From Chthoniobacteraceae bacterium (lineage in GTDB: Bacteria > Verrucomicrobiota > Verrucomicrobiia > Chthoniobacterales > Chthoniobacteraceae), in contig CANFTB010000009.1 in assembly GCA_947449735.1 (NCBI GenBank), forward strand, positions 1 to 64,000: DNA of 64,000 nucleotides, in the 5' to 3' direction. The notes beneath the pieces are model-generated. The model did not search any database. It was given only the letters and a program-made list of their open reading frames with translations, and was not told the origin of the DNA. The translations under genes and the position numbers were made by a program. Below, piece by piece: positions 33,946 through 42,957 of this stretch. Every line of letters begins with the position of its first letter. The stretch's first letter is position 1.

Positions 33946-34938
33946 ATGCCCGAAAACGCCATCCACCAACCCAACGACAAGCTTCTCAAAGCCACATTCT
34001 CCACCCCCGAAAACGCCCGCGCCTTCTTTGCGAACCATCTCCCAAAAAACCTCGCCGCAGCCATCGACTGGAACACCCTCTCCTTGGAACCTAGCTCCTT
34101 CGTCGATCCGCAGCTTGCCGGTTCCGAAAGCGACCTCCTCTTCCGCATCAAACTGCATCAAAGCGACGCTTACCTCTACCTGCTCTTCGAACACCAAAGT
34201 TCCGAAGATCCCCGCATGGCCCTCCGCATGCTCTCGTATATCCTCCGCATCTGGGAGCGCTTCGCAAAAGACAAGCCGCCACCTTCAAAACTGCCAGCCA
34301 TTCTTCCCATCGTTCTGGCGCAAGGCCGGCGCGCGTGGAAGACCTCCCCGCGCCTAGAGGATCTCATCGACCTGCCGCCCGAGTGCACCGAGGTTCTCCG
34401 CCCGTGGCAACCGGCGCTGATGTACCATCTGATTGAACTGCTACGCATCCCCTACGAGGCCATCGAAGGAACGCCGGAAGGCATCCTCACATTGAGGGCA
34501 CTCAAGGCGGAACCAGTCAATGAACTGCTGGCCGACCCGCTCTGGGATGAATCGCTCCTGTTTTCGATATCTGAGGATGCATTGGAGCGACTAGTGCGTT
34601 ACATTCTCAATGCGGAGCTATCAGTGCCAGCTCTGAGCGAGCGCATTGCCAAAATCCACGCCAAACCCCTGAAAGCAAAAGCCATGACACTCGCAGATCG
34701 ACTCAGAGAAGAAGGCAAACTCGAAGGCAAACTCGAAGGCAAGCGAGAGGGGTTGGCCGAGGGGCGGCTTCGAGCGCTTAGGGAGTCCGTTCTGCGGGCG
34801 GTGGAAATCCGCCACGGCGGATACCCGGAGGGAATCCGCGAGGTGCTAGAAGGCGTGAACGATCCCGACGTTCTCGACAGGCTGCACGAGAGCGCTTTCC
34901 GGTCCGACTCGCTTGAGGAGTTCGCCCGCAACCTTTGA
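33946..34938 (+). CDS. Rpn family PD-(D/E)XK nuclease (YhgA-like putative transposase)
   Basis: The 330-residue protein matches the Rpn/YhgA family: MPENAIHQPNDKLLKATFST at the start, then ESDLLFRIKLHQSDAYLYLL and FEHQSSEDPRMALRML, which form the PD-(D/E)XK-type core (Asp in ESDLLF, E-x-Q in FEHQS). E. coli members are recombination-promoting DNA endonucleases rather than true transposases. Near the C terminus, short repeats LEGKLEGKREGLAEG form a charged helix. The gene ends 11 bases before a truncated vapC gene that runs toward it. Confidence 0.85.
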   Translation: MPENAIHQPNDKLLKATFSTPENARAFFANHLPKNLAAAIDWNTLSLEPSSFVDPQLAGSESDLLFRIKLHQSDAYLYLLFEHQSSEDPRMALRMLSYILRIWERFAKDKPPPSKLPAILPIVLAQGRRAWKTSPRLEDLIDLPPECTEVLRPWQPALMYHLIELLRIPYEAIEGTPEGILTLRALKAEPVNELLADPLWDESLLFSISEDALERLVRYILNAELSVPALSERIAKIHAKPLKAKAMTLADRLREEGKLEGKLEGKREGLAEGRLRALRESVLRAVEIRHGGYPEGIREVLEGVNDPDVLDRLHESAFRSDSLEEFARNL

Positions 34939-34949
34939 GGTTCCTGATG

Positions 34950-35066
34950 CTATGGACTGGGAATGCGGCAGTAGGCCGCCGGGCCGCCGTAAACGAGGCC
35001 GGCATCAATCCCCTCGGCGGGATCGCATAGGGCGATGAGAACATTCACATCTAACAAGTGAATCAT
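34950..35066 (-). pseudogene. Truncated VapC toxin (PIN domain remnant)
   Basis: A 38-codon frame starts MIHLLDVNVLIALCDP, the opening strand and first catalytic Asp of a PIN-domain VapC toxin, then runs into LVYGGPAAYCRIPSP and stops. A working PIN domain needs about 130 residues and three or four acidic residues, so this copy cannot be an active RNase. Its ATG overlaps the vapB stop (ATGA), the standard vapBC coupling. The missing part would lie where the Rpn gene now ends, which suggests a deletion or insertion event here. Confidence 0.75.
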
Positions 35067-35482
35067 AGTCTTCGGGGATGTACCCCGCGTTGAAACTCCT
35101 CTTGGTCGAGCTCCCGCCGGATCGCATCGAGCTGCTCCAGAGTGATGGATTCCCCCGGCTTCCTCTTGAGAACCAGAAAGCCCAGCGGGCCAACCTCAAA
35201 TTTTTCAGGCTCCGGATTAGCAGCCTCAGGCGCGGGAGCCAACTCCCGGCGCAGAGCATGCTCCATAACGGCTTTGAGAGTGGTGCCCAGTCTGGCTGCC
35301 AAAGCCTTGGCCTCCTTGAGCAAGGCGTCGTTAAGTTCCAGCGTGGTCTTCCTATATGGGTCACTACATGGGCTTACAGGCAGACGTCCATCATTCCGGG
35401 CATCCAAGCCCTCTTTGCAAAAAAACCGGCAGTAAAACCCTGAAACCGGCCCTCGCACCACCCGATCCGGGGCACTTTGCAT
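35063..35482 (-). CDS. VapB-type antitoxin
   Basis: The C-terminal part contains KTTLELNDALLKEAKALAAR followed by LGTTLKAVMEHALRREL, the ribbon-helix-helix domain of VapB antitoxins, and a tail (PLGFLVLKRKPGESITLEQL) that would have bound the toxin. The start is unsure. The conserved domain begins only about 75 codons before the stop, where no ATG or GTG lies in frame. The ATG at 35482 gives 139 residues and avoids overlap with the gene that ends at 35499; the frame is open to 35539. The N-terminal extension has no family similarity, so the true start or an upstream frameshift needs checking. Its partner toxin is truncated. Confidence 0.6.
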   Translation of the reverse strand: MQSAPDRVVRGPVSGFYCRFFCKEGLDARNDGRLPVSPCSDPYRKTTLELNDALLKEAKALAARLGTTLKAVMEHALRRELAPAPEAANPEPEKFEVGPLGFLVLKRKPGESITLEQLDAIRRELDQEEFQRGVHPRRL

Positions 35483-35498
35483 CGCAAGTCCCGTCCTG

Positions 35499-38400
35499 CT
35501 ATCGGCCGTCCGCACCGTTCCCCACTTGAAGGATGCCACGCAGCGCCGGGCTTCCGGGCACCGTGCTCAAAAACTCGTAGGCCCCCGGTGTTGAGGGCGC
35601 CGTGAATTTGAAAGTCTGGCTCTCCCCCTGCGCGAGTACCTTGGACGCCGCCACGATGCCTGGGATCTTGCGAACAGAACTTCTGCCCCCTGAATCACCG
35701 TCCGCCGGGGACATGCTGGCCGCTGCCTTCAAAACGGCCTCGCGGGCGCCTGGGTTCACCACGACGAGATTCTGGGGGGCCGCATCCTCGTTTTCAAAGA
35801 CCAGCTCCAGCGCCTCGCCAGCCTCCGCCCACAAGCGCTCGGTGTCAAAGCGTCCCAGACCAAAGACGGCCCGAACGACCCGCACCGGCGTCTTCAACTC
35901 CAACAACCGCCGCAGATCCAATGCCGCCTGCTCCTCCAGACTTTTAGAAAGCCGGCGGGCCACCTGCCACGCCGTCGCAAAACGGGCAGCCGCCCGCTCG
36001 CGCTCAGGAACCGACTCCAGCCAGCGGCTCAAGGAGGCCACCACCACCGAAAGCTTCTGGACCTCCCATCCCTTCCAAGCCGGGGCGGGAAGCTGTGCCA
36101 GCGCCTGGGTCGCCTCTGGCTGCACCCGGCCGCGCAGGATTTGCAGACACAACAGTTCAAAATTGGCGCGAGCCTCCCGATCCCCCGTCCACGGCAACGC
36201 CAGTGCCGCCGCCTCGAGAACGCGACCCGGGGGTCGGGCCTCGCTTTGGAGTTCACCGGCCAGCACCGGCTGAAACGCCGCTCGCACCCCGGCATCAGCC
36301 ACCAAGGGAAGCGCCTCCAGCACCTCCACCCGGCGCTCCGCTGCGCCCGCTAGCTCCTTCCACAAATGCGCCGGACTTTCCGCCGCTAAAATCCACGCGG
36401 CATGCGCGCTCTTCCGCAGCAACGGGCGCTTCACACGTTCCGCCAGCCTTCCGACGGCAGCCGCAGAACGCCGCAACTCCGCGGCCGGACTTTTCAGTAA
36501 AAGCTGCATCAACTCGTCGGAGACCGCCTTTGCTCCATCACCCGCCGCCTCCAGCCGCTCCACGGCCGCAGCCAGCTCCGACGCCCGCGTGCCGCGATGC
36601 GCAGCCGCCAGCGACAACAACGCCTTTTCTCGCACCGCCCCGTCCATCCTGGGCCGGTCCACCTGCGCCGTCCAAACGAGTTCGGCCCCGGGAACGTCCG
36701 CCAGCTCAGCGTTGGAGAAACGCTCTAAAATCCACCCAAGCACCGCCGCGTTTTCAGGCAAAAGCATCCGCGACACCTCTGGCTCGAGCCGGCGCAACGT
36801 TTCCAAGGCCAGGCCCTCCATCTGGCCGGGCAAGGGCTGCCCCAGCACCCGGTGCACCACACGCACCGCCCCGGCGTCGTTGGCGGGAAAGAACCCGACC
36901 CCCCCCAAGACCTCCATCCGCACACCTGCGTCTGCATCGGAGGCCGCCTCCTCCAGCAATTTGAGCGCATCCGGAAGCGCGCGGCGCAATCCCGCCAGCA
37001 GTCGCACCGCCTGCACGCGCACACGGACATCAGAGGAGTGCAGCGTCTTGTCCAAAAGCGCCCGGTTTGCCACGCCATCAGCCTTGTCAAACCAGCGGCT
37101 CAGCCACAACGCCTCAAGCCGGTGCCGCTCATAATCGCGACCCTGGGGATTCAGCCGGACTTCCCAGTCCTGCAAGGCCCCCAGCACCTCGACAGCAGAA
37201 AAAGTCGCGATTGCGTTCCGCGCGCGGCGCCGGGTTCCCTCCTCCGGCGCCTTCAAAAGTTCCAGCAATGCATCCAAGGGTTCTCCAGCCACCCGCGGCG
37301 CCTGAACCAGCGGACGCCCCTCCACAGTCACGCGGTAAATCCTGCCGCTCTTGCCCGACCCCTCGCCGAACAAAAGCGCCCCGTCCGGAGCGACCGTGAG
37401 ACACGTCGGGTGAAACGAAGGCTCCTTAGAAGAAACCCACTCTTGAACGCCGTCCACGGATCGAGCCGCACCCTCCCCGCGCATTTTCACAAACCGCACC
37501 CCGGCGGGAGCGGCGTCCGTACACACCAAAAGTCCGCCCTGGGCCTCCTCGGGAAAATGCGAACTGCTCAGAAACAACATCCCGTTTCCGGGCACAGGCG
37601 ACTGCTTGCGGAACGCCGTTCCATCCGCCGTCCGCTTCGTTTTCTCGGGCCACAGATAGGCAAACGGTCCCGCCTGCGACCAGGGATCCTTGGCTCCGAA
37701 AAAGAAGTCGTTCCCCAACCCGTCCAGCAAAATGCCCGGCCCCTCCGGAAGCCCGCTGGAAACCAAGACGTCAGCGCGCCCGTTGGACGGTTCGAAACGG
37801 TAAACACCGCCCATTGCCTCGAGCACCCCGGCAGCCGTCTCCAAACGCGTCCGCGACGCGCTGCCAGCGCTCAAGACCACGCCGCCCCTCGGATCCAAAA
37901 CCATCCGGGTTCCCCCCAACCCGGACTCAGTCACTCCCAAACCGCTCCACAGACGCTCCCGCTCCTCCACACGCCCGGTGCCGCGCGGATCTCCCAGCAG
38001 CCACACGTCCCCCGCCTGGTTCAGCAACACGCCGTCCCGGTACAACACAAATCCCGACGCTCCGCGCAAACCCTCGGCGAACACCCTCGCCTTCTCCGCA
38101 TGACCGTCAGTGTCCGCATCCTCAAAAACCAAAAGCCTCGGAGCCTCTCCGGAGGCCCCTTCGCCGCACAACACCCAGAGCCGTCCCCTCGCATCCCAGT
38201 CCATCTGCAGCGGATTCACGAGTTCGGGAAAACGCCCGTCATCCGCAAAAAGTTCGGCGTGAAAACCGGGCGCGACGCTCAGGGGCGCCGTCGCTTCGGG
38301 AGCAGTGGAGGACACCCGGCGGGCCGGAGGATTTTGAACCTCCACCGAGGCCCCCCCCGCAGCGACAGACCACACCCCGTTCTCGCGCGGGCGCAAGCCT

Positions 38401-39365
38401 TCCTCCAACGCCGCAAGAGACGCGGCTGCCGGCGCACCCCAAGCCAGCGCACGGTAAGACAGAACCCAATCTTCATTTTTTAAAAGCACCGCGCGCCGCA
38501 GGGACTCCAGATCCGCCCCCGCCTGCGCGGTCCTTCCAGTCAGCACCTCAAACAATCCCGACGCCAACAGACGGTGCGACTCCTCCGTGAGGCGTCCTCC
38601 GTAGACACTCAAAGCGCTGCGAGGCGCGCCCCAGCGCTTGGGCAGCAAAGCCGAACGCTGCGGACCCGTTTGAAACATGCGCTGGGTGGCACTGTACAAA
38701 TCCACGAAGGGCACGCCCGCCATCCGCGCGACACCCGCCAGCGCCTCGGAGTACGCCTTCAAGTTCTCATTGGCCCGGTCCGCCTCGGACGGCGAGGGCT
38801 CCGTGCGTGTTTCCCTCGCGGAGGGCCCCACCAGCACCACCCGCACAGCCGCCTTCCCGTCCGCAGGGGACGCGCTCAGATTTTTCACAAACGCCGCAAC
38901 GTCCGCCGTGAAATCCGCCAGCCGCTCCGGGCCCGCAGCCGATTCCACCGCGCCGCAAAAAAGCCACACCACGTCGGCCTTCACCGCCCGCACCCACTGC
39001 TCCCTCAGCTCCGCCTCGCCCGTCTGACGCCGCACCACCGATTCCCCGGACACCGCGAGGTTACGGAAAACCAGCTGGTGCTTTGGAAAAGCTCCGTGAA
39101 AGAGAGCCTCCAAAAAGCCGTCCTGCCAGAACGCCTCCGCCCCCGCCCCGCCCACGATTGCGATGCGCTGCCCTGGCTTCGGTTCCCAAAGCAAAGCCTT
39201 GGACTCCGCGGTTTCAGACACCCCCGCAGCAGGCACCTGTGCCCGGGCTAAGGCGGCGTGGAAGAAGACCAAGCAAAGCGCCGGAACCAGAAAGGCAGGC
39301 AGGTGAAAAAGCCTCCCCGATGGAAGGAGACGTTGCCGACATGGAACGGAAGCGCGGGTGGACAT
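35499..39365 (-). CDS. Large secreted PVC-type protein: SGNH-like, PQQ-type propeller, HEAT repeats, degenerate cupredoxin
   Basis: The 1288-residue protein has a signal peptide (residues 1-42) and four regions. About 60-280 is an SGNH-hydrolase-like domain (FRNLAVSGESVVRRQ) in which the first nucleophile block is altered. About 370-720 is the PVC membrane-dehydrogenase beta-propeller (VNPLQMDWDARGRLWVL). About 720-1170 is a series of HEAT-like helices (VRVQAVRLLAGLRRALPDAL). About 1190-1288 is a cupredoxin-like domain (NLVVVNPGAREAV, TPGAYEFLSTVPG). No CxxCH heme site is present. Related proteins in planctomycetes and verrucomicrobia are thought to act in extracellular polysaccharide breakdown, but no substrate is known. 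It starts 114 bases from the divergent ruvX. Confidence 0.8.
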   Translation of the reverse strand: MSTRASVPCRQRLLPSGRLFHLPAFLVPALCLVFFHAALARAQVPAAGVSETAESKALLWEPKPGQRIAIVGGAGAEAFWQDGFLEALFHGAFPKHQLVFRNLAVSGESVVRRQTGEAELREQWVRAVKADVVWLFCGAVESAAGPERLADFTADVAAFVKNLSASPADGKAAVRVVLVGPSARETRTEPSPSEADRANENLKAYSEALAGVARMAGVPFVDLYSATQRMFQTGPQRSALLPKRWGAPRSALSVYGGRLTEESHRLLASGLFEVLTGRTAQAGADLESLRRAVLLKNEDWVLSYRALAWGAPAAASLAALEEGLRPRENGVWSVAAGGASVEVQNPPARRVSSTAPEATAPLSVAPGFHAELFADDGRFPELVNPLQMDWDARGRLWVLCGEGASGEAPRLLVFEDADTDGHAEKARVFAEGLRGASGFVLYRDGVLLNQAGDVWLLGDPRGTGRVEERERLWSGLGVTESGLGGTRMVLDPRGGVVLSAGSASRTRLETAAGVLEAMGGVYRFEPSNGRADVLVSSGLPEGPGILLDGLGNDFFFGAKDPWSQAGPFAYLWPEKTKRTADGTAFRKQSPVPGNGMLFLSSSHFPEEAQGGLLVCTDAAPAGVRFVKMRGEGAARSVDGVQEWVSSKEPSFHPTCLTVAPDGALLFGEGSGKSGRIYRVTVEGRPLVQAPRVAGEPLDALLELLKAPEEGTRRRARNAIATFSAVEVLGALQDWEVRLNPQGRDYERHRLEALWLSRWFDKADGVANRALLDKTLHSSDVRVRVQAVRLLAGLRRALPDALKLLEEAASDADAGVRMEVLGGVGFFPANDAGAVRVVHRVLGQPLPGQMEGLALETLRRLEPEVSRMLLPENAAVLGWILERFSNAELADVPGAELVWTAQVDRPRMDGAVREKALLSLAAAHRGTRASELAAAVERLEAAGDGAKAVSDELMQLLLKSPAAELRRSAAAVGRLAERVKRPLLRKSAHAAWILAAESPAHLWKELAGAAERRVEVLEALPLVADAGVRAAFQPVLAGELQSEARPPGRVLEAAALALPWTGDREARANFELLCLQILRGRVQPEATQALAQLPAPAWKGWEVQKLSVVVASLSRWLESVPERERAAARFATAWQVARRLSKSLEEQAALDLRRLLELKTPVRVVRAVFGLGRFDTERLWAEAGEALELVFENEDAAPQNLVVVNPGAREAVLKAAASMSPADGDSGGRSSVRKIPGIVAASKVLAQGESQTFKFTAPSTPGAYEFLSTVPGSPALRGILQVGNGADGR

Positions 39366-39479
39366 AGGTTAAAATCGGACTCCCCTATAGTGCGCCACCT
39401 TAGATGCCGCTTGGCCAGAACTGAAAACGTTCATCGCATCCCCCTTGACCCGGCGCCCCGCTCCGTCCATCCCTCCTGC

Positions 39480-39902
39480 ATGAACCGCGCACTCGGATTG
39501 GATACTGGCGACGCCCGCATCGGCCTCGCCCTCTCGGATGAACTCCGCATGCTGGCGCATCCGCTGCAGACGGTCGCCGCCGGCAAGGCCGCCCTCGCCC
39601 AGATCACCGAAGTCATCCAGCAGAAGTCCGTGGACACGGTGGTGGTGGGGCTTCCGAAAAACATGGACGGCAGCAAGGGGGCCGCCGCGCAAAAGGCGGA
39701 GGCGTTCGCCGCGGACCTGCAAAAGCGGGTGCCGAAGGTCAAAATCATCCTGTGGGACGAGCGCATGACCACCCTCGCCGCCCAGCGCGCCCTCCATGAA
39801 GCCGGGCGCAACACCAAGCAAAGCAAGGGGGTGATCGACCAGGTCGCCGCCCAGATGATTCTCCAAAGCTGGCTCGATTCCCAAAGCTTCCTAGCCCCCT
39901 GA
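39480..39902 (+). CDS. ruvX: Holliday junction resolvase-like protein RuvX/YqgF
   Basis: The 140-residue RNase H-fold protein begins MNRALGLDTGDARIGLALSD, with the first catalytic Asp in LGLDTG, and has VVVGLPKNMDGSKGAAA and ILWDERMTTLAAQRAL, the family blocks with the second acidic residue in WDERMTT. YqgF is needed for 16S rRNA 5'-end maturation in E. coli and is also named a putative Holliday junction resolvase. The frame is open to 39258 without similarity; the ATG at 39480 gives the normal start. It overlaps truA by one base (TGATG). Confidence 0.94.
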   Translation: MNRALGLDTGDARIGLALSDELRMLAHPLQTVAAGKAALAQITEVIQQKSVDTVVVGLPKNMDGSKGAAAQKAEAFAADLQKRVPKVKIILWDERMTTLAAQRALHEAGRNTKQSKGVIDQVAAQMILQSWLDSQSFLAP

Positions 39903-40708
39903 TGTCCGCGCCGCACCCGAAACCACCCCGGGGCGAAGGCTCCCCTCCGGCCCCGGGCATGATCCGGCTCAAAATGCTCGTCGCCTACGACGGCGGCGCC
40001 TTCGAGGGATGGCAGAGCCAGGCTTCCGGCAACACGGTGCAGGACGCTCTGGAGCGCGCGGTACTGACGCTTGCCGGCGAACGCCGTACCGTCCACGGCT
40101 CCGGTCGCACCGATTCCGGCGTCCACGCCACGGGCCAGGTGGCCCACGTCGACGTTCCAGCCGGCCGTCTCCCCCTCGCCGCTTGGGAGGGCGCCCTAAA
40201 CGGCCACCTCCCCAGAACCGTGCGCGTTCTGAGCGCCCGCAAGGCCTCCCCCCGCTTTCACGCCCGCTTCAGCGCCTCCGGCAAAATCTACACCTACCGT
40301 ATCTGGAACGCCCGCTGCCTGCACCCGCTCGAACTCGGACGCGCCTGGCACATTCCCTCGCCCCTCGACGTGGACGCCCTGCGTGCCGCCGCCGGTCTGT
40401 TCTGCGGCACCCATGATTTCGCCGCCTTCGCCGCCAACCGGGGCCGCCCGGACGAGGACACGGTGCGCACCATCCACCGAATTTCGCTCAAGCAAAGCGG
40501 CCCCCTGCTCGCGCTGCAATTCCACGGAAACGGCTTTCTCTACCGGATGGTGCGTCTTCTGACCGGTTCGATGGTCCGAGTTGCGCAGGGAAAAACCGAC
40601 CTCGCCTGGCTGAGCGCCTTTCGGGATGCCCCGCAAAACGGCCGCACCTCCTTCTGCGCTCCCCCCGAGGGCCTGTACTTGAGCCGGGTCTTCCACAGGA
40701 TCCGCTAA
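39902..40708 (+). CDS. truA: tRNA pseudouridine(38-40) synthase TruA
   Basis: TruA makes pseudouridine at positions 38-40 in the anticodon arm. The 268-residue product has the catalytic Asp region (TVHGSGRTDSGVHATGQVAH, near residue 65), the N-terminal strand RLKMLVAYDGGAFEGWQSQA and the C-terminal HGNGFLYRMVRLLTGSMVRV. The first 18 residues are proline-rich and poorly conserved; an internal ATG (MIRLKML) at residue 20 could be the real start. Its start overlaps the ruvX stop. Confidence 0.94.
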   Translation: MSAPHPKPPRGEGSPPAPGMIRLKMLVAYDGGAFEGWQSQASGNTVQDALERAVLTLAGERRTVHGSGRTDSGVHATGQVAHVDVPAGRLPLAAWEGALNGHLPRTVRVLSARKASPRFHARFSASGKIYTYRIWNARCLHPLELGRAWHIPSPLDVDALRAAAGLFCGTHDFAAFAANRGRPDEDTVRTIHRISLKQSGPLLALQFHGNGFLYRMVRLLTGSMVRVAQGKTDLAWLSAFRDAPQNGRTSFCAPPEGLYLSRVFHRIR

Positions 40709-40745
40709 AGCCAAACCCAAAGCCAAACCCAAAGCCAAAGCCAGA
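40707..40745 (+). repeat. Short tandem repeat at the truA 3' end
   Basis: Two exact copies of the 12-base unit AAAGCCAAACCC (40707-40718 and 40719-40730) are followed by a partial copy with the 6-base unit AAAGCC. The truA stop codon overlaps the first copy. The repeat has no gene of its own. Confidence 0.8.
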
Positions 40746-40910
40746 GATAAAACACTGGCGCAGAGGGCCATTTAGACGGGCGCGGCGATCCTGTTGCGCG
40801 CCCGCCACCAATATCCGCAGCAGGGTTTTGCCTGATAGCGGCTGGCTATTGCATCGCTTAGGTTGCTCGCGGTTTAAAACCACCACCGCAGCAACAGAAA
40901 GGAAGAGAGT

Positions 40911-41684
40911 ATGAAAGGCAGCATAGTTTCAATGGCGCTTTTAATGGCTGGCAGCGTTCTGCTGGGTAACTTCACGGCTGTGTGCGCGTCCGAAACGGAC
41001 GATCGCATCGAGGCTTCGTTTAAAAACAGTTTCGTCTACAAGACCTATCTGAAGGACGAGCACATCAGCATCAGTTCCAAGGATGGCGTAGTCACCCTGG
41101 ATGGATCCGTTTGGAACGACAGCCACAAACCGATGGCCCAGGACGTCGCCGAAGCGCTGCCCGGGGTCAAGAGTGTGGATAACCGGATTAAAGTCAGCGG
41201 GGCTCCTGCTGAGAACTCAGATAAATGGCTCAGCATGAGGGTCAAAACGGCGCTCATGTACCATCGCAGCGTGAATGGACATAAAACTGAGATTTACGTG
41301 AAGGACGGCCACGTGACGTTGAAAGGCGAGGCGGCCAACCAAGCCCAGAAGGAATTGACCACTGAAACAGTCAAGGATGTGGTGGGAGTCAAGGGCGTTG
41401 ACAATGAAATGACCGTGGAAAAGACCCCGGAGAAGCCGGACCAAACGCTGGGCGAAAGCATTGATGACTCCTCCATCACCGCACAGGTGAAATCGTCTTT
41501 GCTCCTGCATCGCTCGACCGGCGTGCTCAGAACCAAAGTGGAGACCATGGATGGGGTGGTCACCTTGAGCGGCCACGCCCGGAACGCTGCCGAGAGGGAC
41601 CTCGTGACCAAGCTGGTGATGGACATCAATGGGGTGAAGCGCGTGGTCAACAACATGGCCATCGAGGAACCTGCAAAAAAATAA
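40911..41684 (+). CDS. Periplasmic protein with three BON domains
   Basis: The 257-residue protein has a signal peptide (about 1-26) and three BON domains at about 28-95, 103-168 and 183-250. Each shows the pattern of a conserved VTLxG strand followed by a VKSVDN- or VKRVVN-like end (GVVTLDGSVWND, HVTLKGEAANQA, GVVTLSGHARNA). BON domains bind phospholipid or other envelope partners and occur in OsmY-like stress proteins. A good ribosome binding site (AGGAAG) lies about 8 bases before the ATG. An osmotic or envelope-stress role is inferred from the family. Confidence 0.88.
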   Translation: MKGSIVSMALLMAGSVLLGNFTAVCASETDDRIEASFKNSFVYKTYLKDEHISISSKDGVVTLDGSVWNDSHKPMAQDVAEALPGVKSVDNRIKVSGAPAENSDKWLSMRVKTALMYHRSVNGHKTEIYVKDGHVTLKGEAANQAQKELTTETVKDVVGVKGVDNEMTVEKTPEKPDQTLGESIDDSSITAQVKSSLLLHRSTGVLRTKVETMDGVVTLSGHARNAAERDLVTKLVMDINGVKRVVNNMAIEEPAKK

Positions 41685-42061
41685 CGCCGTGGATGAATCG
41701 CTGTTGGCGGCTCCTAAAAGGCGCCGGCCAACAGCGCCTTCCGGAAAGAGGCGCCCGCAATTAAATGTTTTCAGCGCTCCCCGCTGTGCTGGCGGGCCAA
41801 ACCCCGGGATGGGGCGGAAGGCAAAGCCGTCGCGGTTGCTCACTCCAGCCACCAAATCGATCTCTGTCCAGATTCCCTCGATCTACGCCTGACGGGGAAA
41901 CCCCTCTTTGAAGGCCTTCACCTTTTATCTCCTGCCTGAGATTTGTTCTCATGCCTGAGACCAGCCGTTCTGTTTCCGAATCCGCCCCTTTGGAGGCCTC
42001 TCTCAAGGGACCCGAACATTTGGTATTTCCAAGGAGCTCCCGCGAGCCGATTCTAGTGTAG
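41685..42061. other. Intergenic region between the BON gene and rmlA
   Basis: About 377 bases hold no convincing gene; the short open frames here have no recognisable motif. The one clear element is the strong stem-loop at 41699-41736. The rmlA promoter should be in the right part, but no clear -35/-10 pair was seen. Confidence 0.5.
41699..41736. terminator. Strong stem-loop after the BON gene
   Basis: A perfect 10-base stem, CGCTGTTGGC (41699-41708) with GCCAACAGCG (41727-41736), can be extended inside by GGC/GCC across one bulge. It begins 14 bases after the stop codon at 41684. There is no U-run after it, so it may stabilise the transcript end rather than act as a classical terminator. 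Confidence 0.45.
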
Positions 42062-42955
42062 ATGAACAAGGCCATCATTCTCGCAGGCGGAGCCGGATCT
42101 CGCCTCTACCCGCTCACCCGGATTGTCTGCAAACAGCTGCTGCCGGTCTACGACAAGCCGATGATCTATCATCCGCTCTCCACCCTCATGCTGGCGGGGA
42201 TCCAGGACATCCTCATCATCTCCACCCCGCACGACCTGCCTCGCTTTCAGGAACTCCTCGGCGACGGCTCCCGACTCGGCATCCGCCTCTCCTACCTAGA
42301 GCAGGCCAAACCCGAGGGCATCGCCCAGGCCTTCATCCTGGGAGAGGCCTTCCTCAAGGACGCCACCCATTCTGTGCTCATCCTCGGTGACAACATCTTC
42401 TACGGCAACCTCGACTTCCTCCGGGACGCCCTGCGCCTCCCCGCCGGCGCCTGCGTCTTCGCTTACCCGGTGCGCGACCCGGAACGCTACGGCGTGGTCG
42501 AGTTTGACGAGACAGGCAAAGCCATCAGCCTCGAGGAAAAACCACTCCAGCCGCGCAGCAACTTCGCGGTTCCCGGCCTCTACGTCTACGACAAGCGCGT
42601 GGTGGAAATTTCCAAAAACCTGAAACCCTCCGCCCGCGGCGAACTCGAAATCACGGACGTCAACCTCACTTATTTGCGCGAAGGCAGCCTCCAGGTGCGC
42701 GTCCTCAACCGGGGCATGGCCTGGCTCGATACAGGCACTCCCGTCAGCCTCATGGAGGCCAGCAACTACATCGCCGCCATTGAACACCGGCAGGGCCTTA
42801 AGATCGCCTGCCTCGAGGAAATCGCCTTTTCCAAAGGCTACATCGACCGGCCTCAACTCGAGTCCCTCATCGCCGGCCTCCCGAAAAGTGAGTACCGCTC
42901 CTACCTCGAGCAAAGCCTCAACTCCCGCTGGGACGGCGAATCCAGCGGTTCCTGA
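42062..42955 (+). CDS. rmlA: Glucose-1-phosphate thymidylyltransferase
   Basis: RmlA makes dTDP-glucose for rhamnose and other dTDP-sugars of surface polysaccharides. The 297-residue protein has the nucleotidyl-transferase signature [20 protein letters not shown], then [45 protein letters not shown] and [18 protein letters not shown]. The usual partners rmlB, rmlC and rmlD are not in the window. No clear ribosome binding site is visible before the ATG. Confidence 0.95.
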   Translation: MNKAIILAGGAGSRLYPLTRIVCKQLLPVYDKPMIYHPLSTLMLAGIQDILIISTPHDLPRFQELLGDGSRLGIRLSYLEQAKPEGIAQAFILGEAFLKDATHSVLILGDNIFYGNLDFLRDALRLPAGACVFAYPVRDPERYGVVEFDETGKAISLEEKPLQPRSNFAVPGLYVYDKRVVEISKNLKPSARGELEITDVNLTYLREGSLQVRVLNRGMAWLDTGTPVSLMEASNYIAAIEHRQGLKIACLEEIAFSKGYIDRPQLESLIAGLPKSEYRSYLEQSLNSRWDGESSGS

Positions 42956-42957
42956 CC

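Noticed and set aside
41761..42078. 105-residue minus-strand open frame before rmlA
   Set aside because: No motif, no ribosome binding site, and it overlaps the rmlA start; treated as chance.
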